From Anaerolineae bacterium (GTDB lineage: Bacteria; Chloroflexota; Anaerolineae; Aggregatilineales; J027): DNA of 64,000 nucleotides. The translations under genes and the position numbers were made by a program. Below are positions 52,524 to 61,024 of this stretch, piece after piece. The DNA lies in the NCBI GenBank assembly GCA_021463865.1, contig JAJTXY010000005.1, positions 62,001 through 126,000 of the forward strand, read 5' to 3'. Numbering within the stretch: the first letter of the stretch is position 1; each line of letters opens with the position of its first letter. The notes beneath the pieces are model-generated. The model saw only the letters and a program-made list of their open reading frames with translations, searched no databases and had not been told where the DNA came from.

Positions 52524-53045
52524 TTACGCGATGCCCTTGAGGATATCCTCACGCAAATCATAGGCAGCGTTGGCCTCTTGCATCAAGGTATCCAGATTGC
52601 TAATAGCTTGGCTGATACCATCATTGGCACTGACGGCTTTGCTCAATTGATCGAGTGCCGCCCCAATTGATTCCACATAACGCAGCATGGCCTCATCAAA
52701 AGCATAGATATTTTCGAGTTCGTCTCCTCCAATACGTACCGCTGCGAAAAATCCTGAATAGCCGGGGGCGTCGGTGGCAATGCGATCAATTAGAGTTTGG
52801 AACTTGGTCTTCGCGCTTTTGGTTGCCGACATATACCCGATGCCACCCCCGCGAATCATATCCGTCTCGATGCTGGCAAGTTTGGCGATCAGGGGCTTCA
52901 ATTGACCTGCCACATGGTCACGAATGAGGCGGTCAGCCGTGCGCCGCGAGGTCATTTCCATGTAGCCAGCAAATCCCGGTAGTTTGCCTGCCAGCCATGT
53001 GAAGCCCCGGCGGTCTTTGACAATACGCTGATAGAGATCATCCAT
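52524..53045 (-). CDS. Unknown helical protein paired with the SPFH protein
   Basis: 173 residues, no signal, mainly alpha-helical with heptad-like stretches (DRLIRDHVAGQLKPLIAKLASIETDMIRGG, YVESIGAALDQLSKAVSANDGISQAISNLDTLMQEANAAYDLREDILKGI). Not recognised. Position and spacing (28 bases to the SPFH gene) make it a co-transcribed partner, perhaps a membrane-stress protein like PspA-type helices. No promoter was clear in the 200-base region up to the aldolase gene. Confidence 0.7.
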   Translation of the reverse strand: MDDLYQRIVKDRRGFTWLAGKLPGFAGYMEMTSRRTADRLIRDHVAGQLKPLIAKLASIETDMIRGGGIGYMSATKSAKTKFQTLIDRIATDAPGYSGFFAAVRIGGDELENIYAFDEAMLRYVESIGAALDQLSKAVSANDGISQAISNLDTLMQEANAAYDLREDILKGIA

Positions 53046-53245
53046 TATGCTTTTGCTCCTGAAAATTTAGTGACTGTTGAATTTCACGGAAAGTCTAGCC
53101 AAATGGGTTCGTTCAATGATAAAAACAATGGCTACATTTTAGCATATTACAGGGCGGCCCATTCGACAATCCAAAGAATTAGGGGCTTATCCTGTAATCC
53201 AATCATTCCTGCAATGACAAGCGCGTATAAAGGGGTTCGTTTTCA

Positions 53246-54664
53246 ATGTCTCAGACGATGCAGCAAGTGTTAGATCAATTAAACAATACGCTCTGGCTGG
53301 ATGGCAAACGGGTAATCGTGGATGCCAAAGCCTTTCCCAATGGCCCGATTGATACCCTCATTCATCTGGCGGTATTTGGTAGCGAAGAAGAAAAAGCCAT
53401 TGCCCGCTGGCTGATTTGGGAATCGGCACTTGAATTGGGCGTCTATCCCGCCAGTATTCATGAACTGTATATGGCTCGCGGACGGGGCGAAACCCCGATT
53501 AATTTCACTGTCCCCGCCATGAACCTGCGTGCAATGACCTATGATCTGGCCCGCAGTGCCTTTGCCGCCGCCAACGCGCTCAAGGTCGGCGCGATGATTT
53601 TTGAAATCTCACGTGGCGAAATGCAATACACCGCTCAACGTCCGGCTGAGTACGTCGCTTGCCTTTTGGCAGCCGCGATTAAAGAGGCCTTTCGTGGCCC
53701 AGTCTATATTCAAGGCGACCATTTCCAAGTCAGCCACAAGAATTTCCTAAAAGACGCACAGGCGGAAGTCCAGACCGTCAAAGATTTGTCGGTAGAAGCG
53801 ATTACAGCGGGTTACTATAACATTGACATTGATACCAGCACGTTGGTGGATTTGAGCAAGGCCACGCTGGAAGAACAACAGTATCTGAATGCCCACCACT
53901 GTGCCGAAATCACCGCCTTTATCCGTGAAATCCAACCCGACGGTGTGATGATCTCCCTCGGTGGCGAGATCGGTGAAGTCGGTGAGAAAAATTCAACCGT
54001 CGAAGAATTGCACGCTTTTATGTCGCTATATCTGAAGGAAGTCGCCAAATTTGGGGATATGCCCGGTATCAGCAAAATCAGCGTCCAAACGGGCACCAGT
54101 CACGGCGGTGTCGTCCTTCCCGATGGCAGCATTGCCGATGTTTCGGTAGATTTCGGTACGCTTGAACGCCTTAGCCAAGTGTCCCGTGCCGAATATGGCC
54201 TTGCGGGTGCGGTGCAGCACGGCGCAAGTACCCTGCCCGAATCGGCATTTGGCAATTTTGCCACCTCCACCGCCTGCGAAATTCACCTTGCGACGGGGTT
54301 CATGAACATGCTGTATGACCATGAAGCCTTCCCCGCCGATCTCAAAGCCGAGATGTACGCATGGGTAGATGCCAATCACGCCGAAAGTCGTGGCAAGCAG
54401 ACAGTTGAGCAGTTCCATTATAAGGAACGCAAACGCGCCATCGGCCCGTTCAAACAAAAACTGTGGAGCTTGGATGAATCCCTGCGGGCGACTTTCCGCG
54501 CCACATGGCAGGCCCGTTTCAGCTTCCTATTCCAGCAATTGAACGTCGGCAATACCCTCGATTTGGCGGCGAAACACACCACACCCGTTCTCATTCACAA
54601 AACCCTCGCGGATTTCGGCGTGGCAGAAGTGATCGAGGAAGACGTGTCAGACTTGGCGGATTAA
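53246..54664 (+). CDS. Class II fructose-bisphosphate aldolase-like protein
   Basis: 472 residues, longer than a normal class II aldolase of about 290-350. The metal site region has IQGDHFQVSHKNF (catalytic Asp and zinc His), a second HHCAEI, GGEIGEVGEKNST (zinc Glu and loop) and GTSHGGVVLPDG (zinc His with the phosphate-binding turn). An extra N-terminal 80 residues and a C-terminal tail (KQTVEQFHYKERKRAIGPFKQKLW) are added. It should perform aldol cleavage of a ketose bisphosphate, most likely fructose-1,6-bisphosphate in glycolysis, but the substrate may differ. AAAGGGG lies before the ATG at 53246. Confidence 0.87.
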   Translation: MSQTMQQVLDQLNNTLWLDGKRVIVDAKAFPNGPIDTLIHLAVFGSEEEKAIARWLIWESALELGVYPASIHELYMARGRGETPINFTVPAMNLRAMTYDLARSAFAAANALKVGAMIFEISRGEMQYTAQRPAEYVACLLAAAIKEAFRGPVYIQGDHFQVSHKNFLKDAQAEVQTVKDLSVEAITAGYYNIDIDTSTLVDLSKATLEEQQYLNAHHCAEITAFIREIQPDGVMISLGGEIGEVGEKNSTVEELHAFMSLYLKEVAKFGDMPGISKISVQTGTSHGGVVLPDGSIADVSVDFGTLERLSQVSRAEYGLAGAVQHGASTLPESAFGNFATSTACEIHLATGFMNMLYDHEAFPADLKAEMYAWVDANHAESRGKQTVEQFHYKERKRAIGPFKQKLWSLDESLRATFRATWQARFSFLFQQLNVGNTLDLAAKHTTPVLIHKTLADFGVAEVIEEDVSDLAD

Positions 54665-54667
54665 TCA

Positions 54668-55069
54668 ATGCCGACGCGCTACCATATCACACCTTATGAC
54701 CCGCAGGCTTGGCAGTCCGATAACGACACCATACCCAAGCCTACCAGCGACCTGCATATCTTCTTTAGTGATTTTATGCGGCAAGCAAGGCTTGTATGAC
54801 CTGATATGGGAGTTCACCCGCCGATGGGTTGGGTAATCTATTACAATCAAGAATCTGGAGTAAGTGGCTCATTTTCGGGTGACTTGTTCCAGATTCTTAC
54901 CATTGAAGGAGTGGATCGCGGTTTTGCCGAATTTGTGGTTTTGCACCGGACTTATATCCCGTCTCAATATCGCTTGTTCTTGTTTCAAGAGGGAGATTGG
55001 GATAGGCTAGAACTAGCCAGCAAAATTACAGAGGCAGACATCATATCCTTTCTGGGGATTGACTACTGA
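54668..55069 (+). pseudogene. Unknown small gene interrupted by an in-frame TGA
   Basis: ATG 54668 opens 43 codons (MPTRYHITPYDPQAWQ, ending MRQARLV) to a TGA at 54797. The same frame continues with CCT GAT ATG (54806) for another 87 codons with protein-like composition (GWVIYYNQESGVSGSFSGD, EFVVLHRTYIPSQYRLFLFQEGDWD) to the stop at 55069. So one base change separates two halves of a possible 133-residue gene. Not recognised. It may instead be two small genes, the second starting at ATG 54806. It begins four bases after the aldolase stop. Confidence 0.5.
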
Positions 55070-55169
55070 AGATCGGATTTTGATTCTATGGCCTGTCCTC
55101 ATTTCGAGGACATTGACTTTGTAGCCGGGGAATTCTATTCCTCGGCGTTTAAGAATAGCGAGCGCAATC

Positions 55170-55709
55170 ATGGGTGCAAAAGAACAAGGCGCAGACATCA
55201 CCTCTACCGCCAACCGTTGGCAGGTCGTCGCCCGTACTCTCAATTTCATCACCTATCAAGGCGATTTACTGTTGATGAAACGTGCCATGCACAAGCGTAT
55301 TTTCCCCGGCTTTTATAATGGGGTGGGGGGACACATTGAGCGCGATGAAGACCCCTTGACCAGTGCCCGCCGTGAGATTTTGGAAGAGACGGGCCTGCAT
55401 GTGCCCCAATTGCGGTTTTGCGGCAGCACCCATATTGACGCGGGTCAAGCTACGGGCATTATTTTGTATATTTTCACTGGTGAGGCCGATTCGCGTGAGG
55501 TGATAGATTGTGAAGAGGGCACATTGGAATGGCTACCACTTGCGCCGCTGCTGGCAAGCCTACGCAATGGCACAAATCAATTACCTCTGGTCGAAGATTT
55601 GCCAATTACCCTGCCGCGCATTTTTGGTAAGGACGCACCACCCCTACCATTTTTCGCCCACGTGAGTTATGACTCCACCGACCAGATTATTTTTCGTGCG
55701 GCTGAATAG
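55170..55709 (+). CDS. Nudix hydrolase
   Basis: 179 residues. The Nudix box is canonical, GHIERDEDPLTSARREILEETGL in two parts (residues 54-76: G x5 E x7 REUxEExGU). It cleaves a nucleoside diphosphate linked to another group, with metal held by the REILEE glutamates. The N-terminal strand NRWQVVARTLNFITYQGDLLLMKR and the end VEDLPITLPRIFG are typical of the general group; substrate unknown. Its stop abuts the stop of the convergent kinase with no gap and no terminator between. Confidence 0.92.
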   Translation: MGAKEQGADITSTANRWQVVARTLNFITYQGDLLLMKRAMHKRIFPGFYNGVGGHIERDEDPLTSARREILEETGLHVPQLRFCGSTHIDAGQATGIILYIFTGEADSREVIDCEEGTLEWLPLAPLLASLRNGTNQLPLVEDLPITLPRIFGKDAPPLPFFAHVSYDSTDQIIFRAAE

Positions 55710-56960
55710 TTATTCTTCCAGCAAATTACCCAGCGATGGGCCAGTTTCGGGCATATCTACCCAACCCTTTTCTTCGATATTGATTTCCGTCGTGGCCCGC
55801 CTTGCATCAAGCGGTAGATGAATCGTGAAGGTGCTGCCTTCATTCGGCGTCGAATCCACCGTAATCGTGCCGCCGTGACTTTCGACGATATGTTTGACAA
55901 TCGGCAGCCCAAGCCCAACCCCGCCAAATAAGTGTCCTTCGTGGCTTTCGATGCGTTCAAATCGTTTAAACAGACGTGGCATAAATTCGGGCGGGATGCC
56001 GATGCCCTGATCGGTAATGTCTACCAAAACCGCCTGACCTTCGGGGTAGGCCGCAATCAAAACTTCGCCTCCCTCTGGGCTGAATTTCAGCGCATTATCA
56101 ATCAAATGTCGGAACACGCGCACCATGCCGTCGTGGTCAGCTAAAATCGTCGGCAAATTCTCGGCAAATTGAAAGCGCAGCGTAGCCCGATACTCACTTA
56201 GATTGGGCGATAGCTGCTCCATAACTTCATCAAAGACCTCGCGCAAATCCACTTTGGAAAACCCAAAATCGAGCAAGTCCATCTCTTGCACAAACAACAA
56301 GTCGTTGACCAAGCTAATGATGCGGTTAAACGAAAAGTTGATCTTATCAATCGCCATGTTCAACGCCGGGCCAGTCATCATGCCCGCCTTGACCAGTTGA
56401 ATGTAGCCTTTGGCACCTGTTAAGGGGGTGCGTAGTTCATGCGCCAGCGTATCCAAGAATTCATTACGCTGTTGTTCTTGGCGTTTAAGTTCGGCATAGG
56501 CTTCTTCAACGATCTCTTTTTGGCGGCGCAGTTCATCCATTGCCAATTGGTCGTTGGCCCGCATCCGGTTAATCATGGTGCGCACCAACGTCAGCACCAT
56601 GCGCGGGTTTTGCTCAATCGCCCCTTCAAAGGTGGTGCGGTCTAGCTCCAAAATCGTGGAGGGCACAAGGGTTTTGACCGTCGCACTTCGAATGGCATTC
56701 CCATGCAGCAACGCCATTTCGCCAAAAAATTCACCCGCCTCCAAGACACGCAGCAGTCGTTCTTCGTCCTCACTCATGCGCTTGGTAATGGCGATTTGTC
56801 CGCTGCCAACCATATAAAAGGTATCGCCGCGATCCCCCTCATAACACAACACCCAACCCGCCGGATAATTTTTAATGAGGGCTAACCGTGCGAGATGGGC
56901 AATAACTTTTTGATCTATATTAGGGAAGACGTTGCTTAAGAGTGCTACTGGGTCAATCAT
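55710..56960 (-). CDS. Cyclic-nucleotide-binding domain histidine kinase
   Basis: 416 residues from ATG 56960 behind GAGG. An N-terminal cNMP-binding domain (about 10-135: GWVLCYEGDRGDTFYMVGSGQIAIT, GEFFGEMALLHGNAIRSATVKTLVPSTILELDR) precedes a helix and the HisKA domain with FLDTLAHELRTPLTGAKGYIQLV. The ATPase follows with HLIDNALKFSPEGGEV, DQGIGIP and GGVGLGLPIVKHIVESHGG. The cNMP domain may sense cAMP or c-di-GMP, or another ligand. A receiver is not nearby. The fusion is a common Chloroflexota architecture but the signal is not known. Confidence 0.92.
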   Translation of the reverse strand: MIDPVALLSNVFPNIDQKVIAHLARLALIKNYPAGWVLCYEGDRGDTFYMVGSGQIAITKRMSEDEERLLRVLEAGEFFGEMALLHGNAIRSATVKTLVPSTILELDRTTFEGAIEQNPRMVLTLVRTMINRMRANDQLAMDELRRQKEIVEEAYAELKRQEQQRNEFLDTLAHELRTPLTGAKGYIQLVKAGMMTGPALNMAIDKINFSFNRIISLVNDLLFVQEMDLLDFGFSKVDLREVFDEVMEQLSPNLSEYRATLRFQFAENLPTILADHDGMVRVFRHLIDNALKFSPEGGEVLIAAYPEGQAVLVDITDQGIGIPPEFMPRLFKRFERIESHEGHLFGGVGLGLPIVKHIVESHGGTITVDSTPNEGSTFTIHLPLDARRATTEINIEEKGWVDMPETGPSLGNLLEE

Positions 56961-57088
56961 GGCTCGCCTCAAATTTCTGCCCAAAGGGATTGGTATGGAG
57001 TGTAACATGTGCCAATCAGTCGGCGCTACTCGTGGGTTAAAAAAGCGTTATACTGGTCTCCCAAAAGACACAAAGGGGAATTGAATCT

Positions 57089-58294
57089 ATGCGGCGCGTT
57101 GGAGTTCTCTTGCTCATTGGAATAGTGCTGTTGGTCGGGTGTGGAAACAAGGATGATGCTCAAAGCCAATCCGATTCTCCACGCCAGCGAACCCTTGCGC
57201 CGCGTGTGACCCCAACGTTTACCGGGCCTGTTAGTCTGTCGTTGTGGCATCCCTATCAAGGGCCGAATGCCGATGCGCTGCAATCCGCCGCCGCAAAATT
57301 TACCGAAGCGAATCCTACCCTAACCCTTACGCTTGAATATCATGCCCCCGATACCCTACTGGCAGAGTATCAACAAGCCGTTCGTCAGGGAGGTGGGCCG
57401 GATATTTTGGTTACACAGCCAGAATGGGTGGGGGGCTTGGTCGAAAATCGCCTTATCTTGCCACTTGATACAGCGCTGATTGATGAAGTCGGTACACGCA
57501 CCGATTCGCCGCTTTTCCAAAGTCTAGATTATCAAGGCCAATACTGGGCCAGCCCACTTACCGCCGATTTGCTGGTGATGTATTCCAAGATCGCCGACAT
57601 CACCCTCGTGCCACGTGGCATTGACGATTTGTTGGTGGTCGCAGGGGAAAATGGCATGATCTTTCCTTCTGACCCCATGAACCTACTCAGCCTCTATCCG
57701 TCGGGCGCATTTTTTGATGCTGGCGGGCGTCCGGTGGTGGATGAAGAGGGGTTGACAATAGTGGGTACGGTGCTGCAAACGCTGGCGGCCAATCCGAATG
57801 TCACATTTAGCGACGATCCAGCGACTTTTGTCACTGGGAACGCCTCCGCCTTAATTGCCCCTGCCAGTCTTTATCCAACACTTGCCGCTGCGTTGGGCGA
57901 TCAACTGCGTATCTCGCTTTTACCGGAAGTGACAGCCGGAGTAGCGTGGCGACCAGTCCTTGATCTCACCCTGCTCACGGTAAATGTCAATGTAACCGAT
58001 GAATCGCTGCGGGCGGCCTCGTTGTTTATGGGGTATCTGATAAGCCCCGAAGTACAGGCCCAGCTTGCCGAACAGGGCGATTTTATGCCACTTATGAACA
58101 TTACTTCGACTACAGACAGCGCCACACGCTTGTACATCCAGCAAATGCGGAGCGCCCAATCCACCACGCTTGACCCGGATTTCTATACCACCTTCTTACC
58201 GGATTTTGCCAACTTCTTGACCCAGATGCGCCAACCGGGTGCGGATATTCCAGCGTTAATTGGAGCATGGCTGGCGGAATCGGTAGCTCAATAG
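57089..58294 (+). CDS. Sugar-binding lipoprotein of ABC importer (no permease nearby)
   Basis: 401 residues with a lipobox (LLVGC) ending the signal MRRVGVLLLIGIVLLVGCGN, so the Cys is lipidated and the protein is anchored outside the membrane. Family 1 solute-binding fold (VSLSLWHPYQGPNADALQSA, PDILVTQPEWVGGLVEN, VNVTDESLRAASLFMGYLISPEVQAQ). AAAGGGG lies before the ATG and a TATACT at 57049-57054. No permease or ATPase gene is adjacent, so it must work with transporter parts encoded elsewhere. It faces the convergent alpha-amylase gene, which fits maltodextrin capture. Confidence 0.9.
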   Translation: MRRVGVLLLIGIVLLVGCGNKDDAQSQSDSPRQRTLAPRVTPTFTGPVSLSLWHPYQGPNADALQSAAAKFTEANPTLTLTLEYHAPDTLLAEYQQAVRQGGGPDILVTQPEWVGGLVENRLILPLDTALIDEVGTRTDSPLFQSLDYQGQYWASPLTADLLVMYSKIADITLVPRGIDDLLVVAGENGMIFPSDPMNLLSLYPSGAFFDAGGRPVVDEEGLTIVGTVLQTLAANPNVTFSDDPATFVTGNASALIAPASLYPTLAAALGDQLRISLLPEVTAGVAWRPVLDLTLLTVNVNVTDESLRAASLFMGYLISPEVQAQLAEQGDFMPLMNITSTTDSATRLYIQQMRSAQSTTLDPDFYTTFLPDFANFLTQMRQPGADIPALIGAWLAESVAQ

Positions 58295-58302
58295 GGCAAC
58301 AA

Positions 58303-58335
58303 AGCCCCCTCTACCACGTTCTGGCGAGGAGGGCT
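58303..58335 (-). terminator. Probable terminator of the alpha-amylase gene
   Basis: On the minus strand AGCCCTCCTC pairs with GAGGGGGCT (nine pairs, one bulge, one G-U) followed by TTTGTTG. It lies 24 bases after the amylase stop, between convergent genes. Confidence 0.55.
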
Positions 58336-58359
58336 AATGACATTGAATATGGATTTTGA

Positions 58360-59916
58360 CTACCCGCCGACCTGTAAAATGGCAAACCCGGCTGGTTCAA
58401 TGGTGAACTCAGCCCCTTCAAGGCTGAATTTCTCGCTCAAAATCACGGTTGCGGTGGAGATGTCTGAGAAGGAACTTGTGACCGGCGCGTCGCTGAAATT
58501 AATCACGACCACGTTGTAATTGCCCGAATCCACATCCCCCAGTGCTAGGGTATAGAGATCATCCTCGCCTGCTGTAAGATCAACTTTGGTGGCAAGGTCG
58601 GATTCTAGGGCAGGGGTGGAATTGCGGATTTGGGCAAGGGTGCGATAGAAATTCAGCAAAGAGGCCGGGTCGCTGTCTTGCTCCTCGACACTGATCAGGT
58701 CATCCGGTTCATTATAGCCATTGGCTGGGGCAAACCATGTTGGCATCCCGTCGCCTGATTCGCTGGTATACCAATCCATCGGCTCACGGCGGTACTCATC
58801 CCAATAGGGTGCCCCTGTGCCTTTGCTCCCGAACATGCCGATTTCTTCGCCATAATAAATCATCGGTGTGCCGGGGGCGGTCATCAACAGCACGGCGGCG
58901 GCACGGGCACGCTCAAAATCACCTTCGATTTCACTCATGACACGGTTGGTGTCGTGATTATTCACAAACTTGACCAGATGCGCCCCTTCTGGGAAAAGTT
59001 TGACGGAAGCCAGCATCGCCGTTTCGACTAAGGTGGTGGAAGATACCCCAACCAGTGCATTATCCCCGTTCGCGTTGTTGTCCACTTCAATTGCGTGGTA
59101 GGTCGGGAAGTCAAAGACGGCATTGAAGGCATCCCCTTCCAGATAGGGCCGTAGTTCTGACGCGGTACGCAGCCATGCCTCGGCTAACAATAGGGCATCC
59201 GGGTTGACTTTTTCAATTGCCGTCCGTACTTCGACCCAGAAATTTAAGGGTGGGCCAACGGCCACATCACAGCGCAGGCCGTCAAACCCATCGGAGGTAT
59301 CACCATCATCATTTGGGTCAAGCCAATAGGTAGCGATATCAATCATATAGTTGCGGGCAAAGCGGCTGTTATAGTTGATGAGTGGCATCGAATCAAGCCC
59401 AGCGAAACCGCGATAGTCCGTTTGGGCATCGTTCGTCCAGCTATAAAAATTTCCTTGTGTTACCTCGGGATGACCAAATCGCTCTAGGAACATAGGATGC
59501 TGGTTTGACGTATGATTGGCGATGTAATCCATAATGATATACATGCCCCGTTCATGCACGGCTTGAATGAGTGCCAATAGGTCGTCTTTCGTGCCGAAAT
59601 CGGGGTTGACCTCATAATAATCTGTCACATCATAACCGTGATAACTGGGGCTGGGGTGGATGGGGGAGAGCCAGATGATATTCGCACCGAGGCTTTGAAT
59701 ATAGTCCAGTTTCTCTTCGACGCCTTTTAGATCGCCGATGCCGTCGCCATCTGAGTCATAAAAGCTCCGCACAAACACTTGATACATAATGCCGTCTCCA
59801 AACCACTCCGCGCCAAAGGGATCATCTTGGGCTTGGGTGGGTTGCGAGGGGCTACTCAGCGTAAAAGCTGAGATGAGTAGTGCAATGCAAAGGATACCAC
59901 TGAGCAAATGTCGCAT
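58360..59916 (-). CDS. Secreted GH13 alpha-amylase
   Basis: 518 residues, signal peptide about 1-29 (RHLLSGILCIALLISAFTLSS). GH13 conserved regions: I in IMDYIANHTSNQHP, II in GFDGLRCDVAVGPP (nucleophile Asp), III in LLAEAW (acid/base Glu) and IV in VKFVNNHDTNRVMS (transition-state Asp). A small C-terminal beta domain follows (VDLTAGEDDLYTLALGD, ILSEKFSLEGAEFTIEPAGFAIL). It hydrolyses starch or related alpha-1,4 glucans outside the cell, giving oligosaccharides for the sugar importers. AGGAC lies before the ATG. Confidence 0.95.
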   Translation of the reverse strand: MRHLLSGILCIALLISAFTLSSPSQPTQAQDDPFGAEWFGDGIMYQVFVRSFYDSDGDGIGDLKGVEEKLDYIQSLGANIIWLSPIHPSPSYHGYDVTDYYEVNPDFGTKDDLLALIQAVHERGMYIIMDYIANHTSNQHPMFLERFGHPEVTQGNFYSWTNDAQTDYRGFAGLDSMPLINYNSRFARNYMIDIATYWLDPNDDGDTSDGFDGLRCDVAVGPPLNFWVEVRTAIEKVNPDALLLAEAWLRTASELRPYLEGDAFNAVFDFPTYHAIEVDNNANGDNALVGVSSTTLVETAMLASVKLFPEGAHLVKFVNNHDTNRVMSEIEGDFERARAAAVLLMTAPGTPMIYYGEEIGMFGSKGTGAPYWDEYRREPMDWYTSESGDGMPTWFAPANGYNEPDDLISVEEQDSDPASLLNFYRTLAQIRNSTPALESDLATKVDLTAGEDDLYTLALGDVDSGNYNVVVINFSDAPVTSSFSDISTATVILSEKFSLEGAEFTIEPAGFAILQVGG

Positions 59917-59977
59917 AAGCCTATCCTAACTGTCCTAAGTAAGAATGGCTTCGACTATACCACGAAAATGGCCGGGT

Positions 59978-60002
59978 GGAGGGGTGATCTTGTATCCCCT
60001 CC
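59978..60002. repeat. Hairpin between small membrane gene and alpha-amylase
   Basis: GGAGGGG (59978-59984) pairs with CCCCTCC (59996-60002), 11-base loop, no T tract. It may stabilise or weakly stop the small membrane protein transcript before amylase. Confidence 0.35.
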
Positions 60003-60014
60003 GATAGATCGAGT

Positions 60015-60377
60015 CTATATGATGGTATGGCGTTTGGCGCGTTGTATCGTTGGCAGTTTGCGGCTGGCGAAGAAGGCCATCGCAATCACCCCGCCAACAA
60101 TGGTGATAAGCGTTAGGGTCGAGAAAACACCCCATAAGCCAACCCACGTGTCATGATCATTGTTGTAATCGCCATAATAGCGTGGGTGTGCTGGCTCGAC
60201 TGGAGCTTCTGGGGCAACCGCATCTCCAATTGGGGCCTTGATTTCAAAGTCATTTGACCCCTCATCCCACGAACTGTTGTCGTCACTGGCAATGGCGGCG
60301 ATCCCTGAACAAACACACATACACGCAAATACCGCGCCGACCATGATTAAACATAATGCAACTGGTTTTTTCATCAT
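60015..60377 (-). CDS. Small membrane protein, unknown
   Basis: 120 residues. Cys-rich hydrophobic start (LCLIMVGAVFACMCVCSGIAA), an acidic middle (DDNSSWDEGSNDFEIKAPIGDAVAPEAPVEPAHPRYYGDYNNDHDTW) and a second helix near the end (WGVFSTLTLITIVGGVIAMAFFA), followed by a basic tail. The middle is probably outside. Not recognised. Start at ATG 60377 behind GGGAG; ATG 60374 next to it is equally possible. The AT-rich 60378-60510 region with the palindrome at 60512 lies upstream. Confidence 0.65.
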   Translation of the reverse strand: MMKKPVALCLIMVGAVFACMCVCSGIAAIASDDNSSWDEGSNDFEIKAPIGDAVAPEAPVEPAHPRYYGDYNNDHDTWVGLWGVFSTLTLITIVGGVIAMAFFASRKLPTIQRAKRHTII

Positions 60378-60511
60378 CCACTACTCCCAATAGCTGGTTG
60401 GTGCTCCTAAACTCTATACGCGGTATCCCCAATCCGGTTGCAGACGGAGTTTCGGGTTTCTGTTTTAGAATATACGTTCTATAACTATAGATTATATAAT
60501 TGATATGTGTA

Positions 60512-60535
60512 AATCCGTAACCATGGTTACGGATT
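60512..60535. promoter_or_regulatory. Perfect 24-bp palindrome (possible operator)
   Basis: Half-site AATCCGTAACCA (60512-60523) and its exact reverse complement TGGTTACGGATT (60524-60535). It lies in an AT-rich region between the small membrane gene and the tRNA-Thr promoter, 60 bases upstream of that promoter's -35. It is too long for chance and has no T tract, so a dimeric regulator site is likely. Confidence 0.65.
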
Positions 60536-60594
60536 CAAATTCGGCGCATATAATTCAGAGCCATGCAGAATAGGCTTTACTTCCAAAGTCGGAC

Positions 60595-60623
60595 TTGATT
60601 CAGATAGGGGCAAATGCTACAAT
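60595..60623 (+). promoter_or_regulatory. Sigma70-type promoter for tRNA-Thr and the downstream T-box operon
   Basis: TTGATT (60595-60600), a 17-base spacer, then TACAAT (60618-60623). The tRNA starts 15 bases later. There is only about 12 bases between the tRNA end and the T-box leader, so no room for a separate leader promoter. Confidence 0.75.
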
Positions 60624-60637
60624 GACTAACATCAAGT

Positions 60638-60709
60638 GCCGTTGTAGCTCAATGGCAGAGCATTCGCTTCGTAAGCGAGAGGTTATGGGTTCAACTCCCA
60701 TCAACGGCT
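60638..60709 (+). tRNA. tRNA-Thr, anticodon CGU
   Basis: Complete cloverleaf: acceptor GCCGTTG/CAACGGC, D arm GCTC/GAGC, anticodon stem TTCGC/GCGAG around the loop TTCGTAA with anticodon CGT at 60670-60672, T arm ATGGG/CCCAT. Reads ACG. The CCA end is not encoded. Confidence 0.95.
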
Positions 60710-60721
60710 CAACAACATACT

Positions 60722-60977
60722 CCACTGCAATGATGGCGAGGAGTAGGTGATTTGAGATGTGCAGAGAGGGTTATGATTGGTGCAAGTAACCCCATCATCA
60801 CCGCCGAAGGTCGCGCCAGAGCAGATGCCCCGAAAATTGAGTAAGGGTATCCGGGTTTGCCCGTTACAGCATGAATGAGTGCTCTACCTGCTGAACTAGG
60901 GGTAGGGAACTAAGGTGGTACCGCGAAAGTAACAGCCCTTTCGTCCTTTAGCAATATTGTGACGGAAGGGTTTTTTT
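60722..60977 (+). ncRNA. T-box leader, predicted to sense tRNA-Val
   Basis: The T-box element AAGGTGGTACCGCG is at 60912-60925, and the AGTA (60742-60745)/GAA (60806-60808) pair forms the loop E part of Stem I. The specifier after GAAG is GUC (60810-60812), a Val codon, with helix GGTGAT/ATCACC above and TGGCG/CGCCA below. The TGGT of the T-box pairs with an ACCA end, as in tRNA-Val (discriminator A). When tRNA-Val is uncharged the antiterminator forms. The next genes are a methyltransferase and valS, in agreement. Boundaries of the leader are approximate. Confidence 0.92.
60936..60977 (+). terminator. T-box regulated intrinsic terminator
   Basis: CCCTTTCGTC (60936-60945) pairs with GACGGAAGGG (60961-60970), one G-U pair, followed by TTTTTTT. 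The left arm overlaps the antiterminator region just after the T-box element. Confidence 0.9.
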
Positions 60978-61024
60978 GTTTGGATTTGAGGCGATTGTTC
61001 GGTAAGGTAATGGGATAAGCACAA

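Noticed and set aside
13908-54799. Recoding of TGA (for example to Trp) to explain the two in-frame TGA codons
   Set aside because: TGA is a normal stop in well-supported genes here, such as the sirtuin with its ATGA overlap and the GMC gene, so recoding is unlikely.
60808-60812. Glycine specifier (GGU) in the T-box
   Set aside because: GGU is one base too close to GAA, and the T-box UGGU pairs with ACCA as expected for tRNA-Val, whereas tRNA-Gly has a U discriminator; valS downstream agrees with Val.
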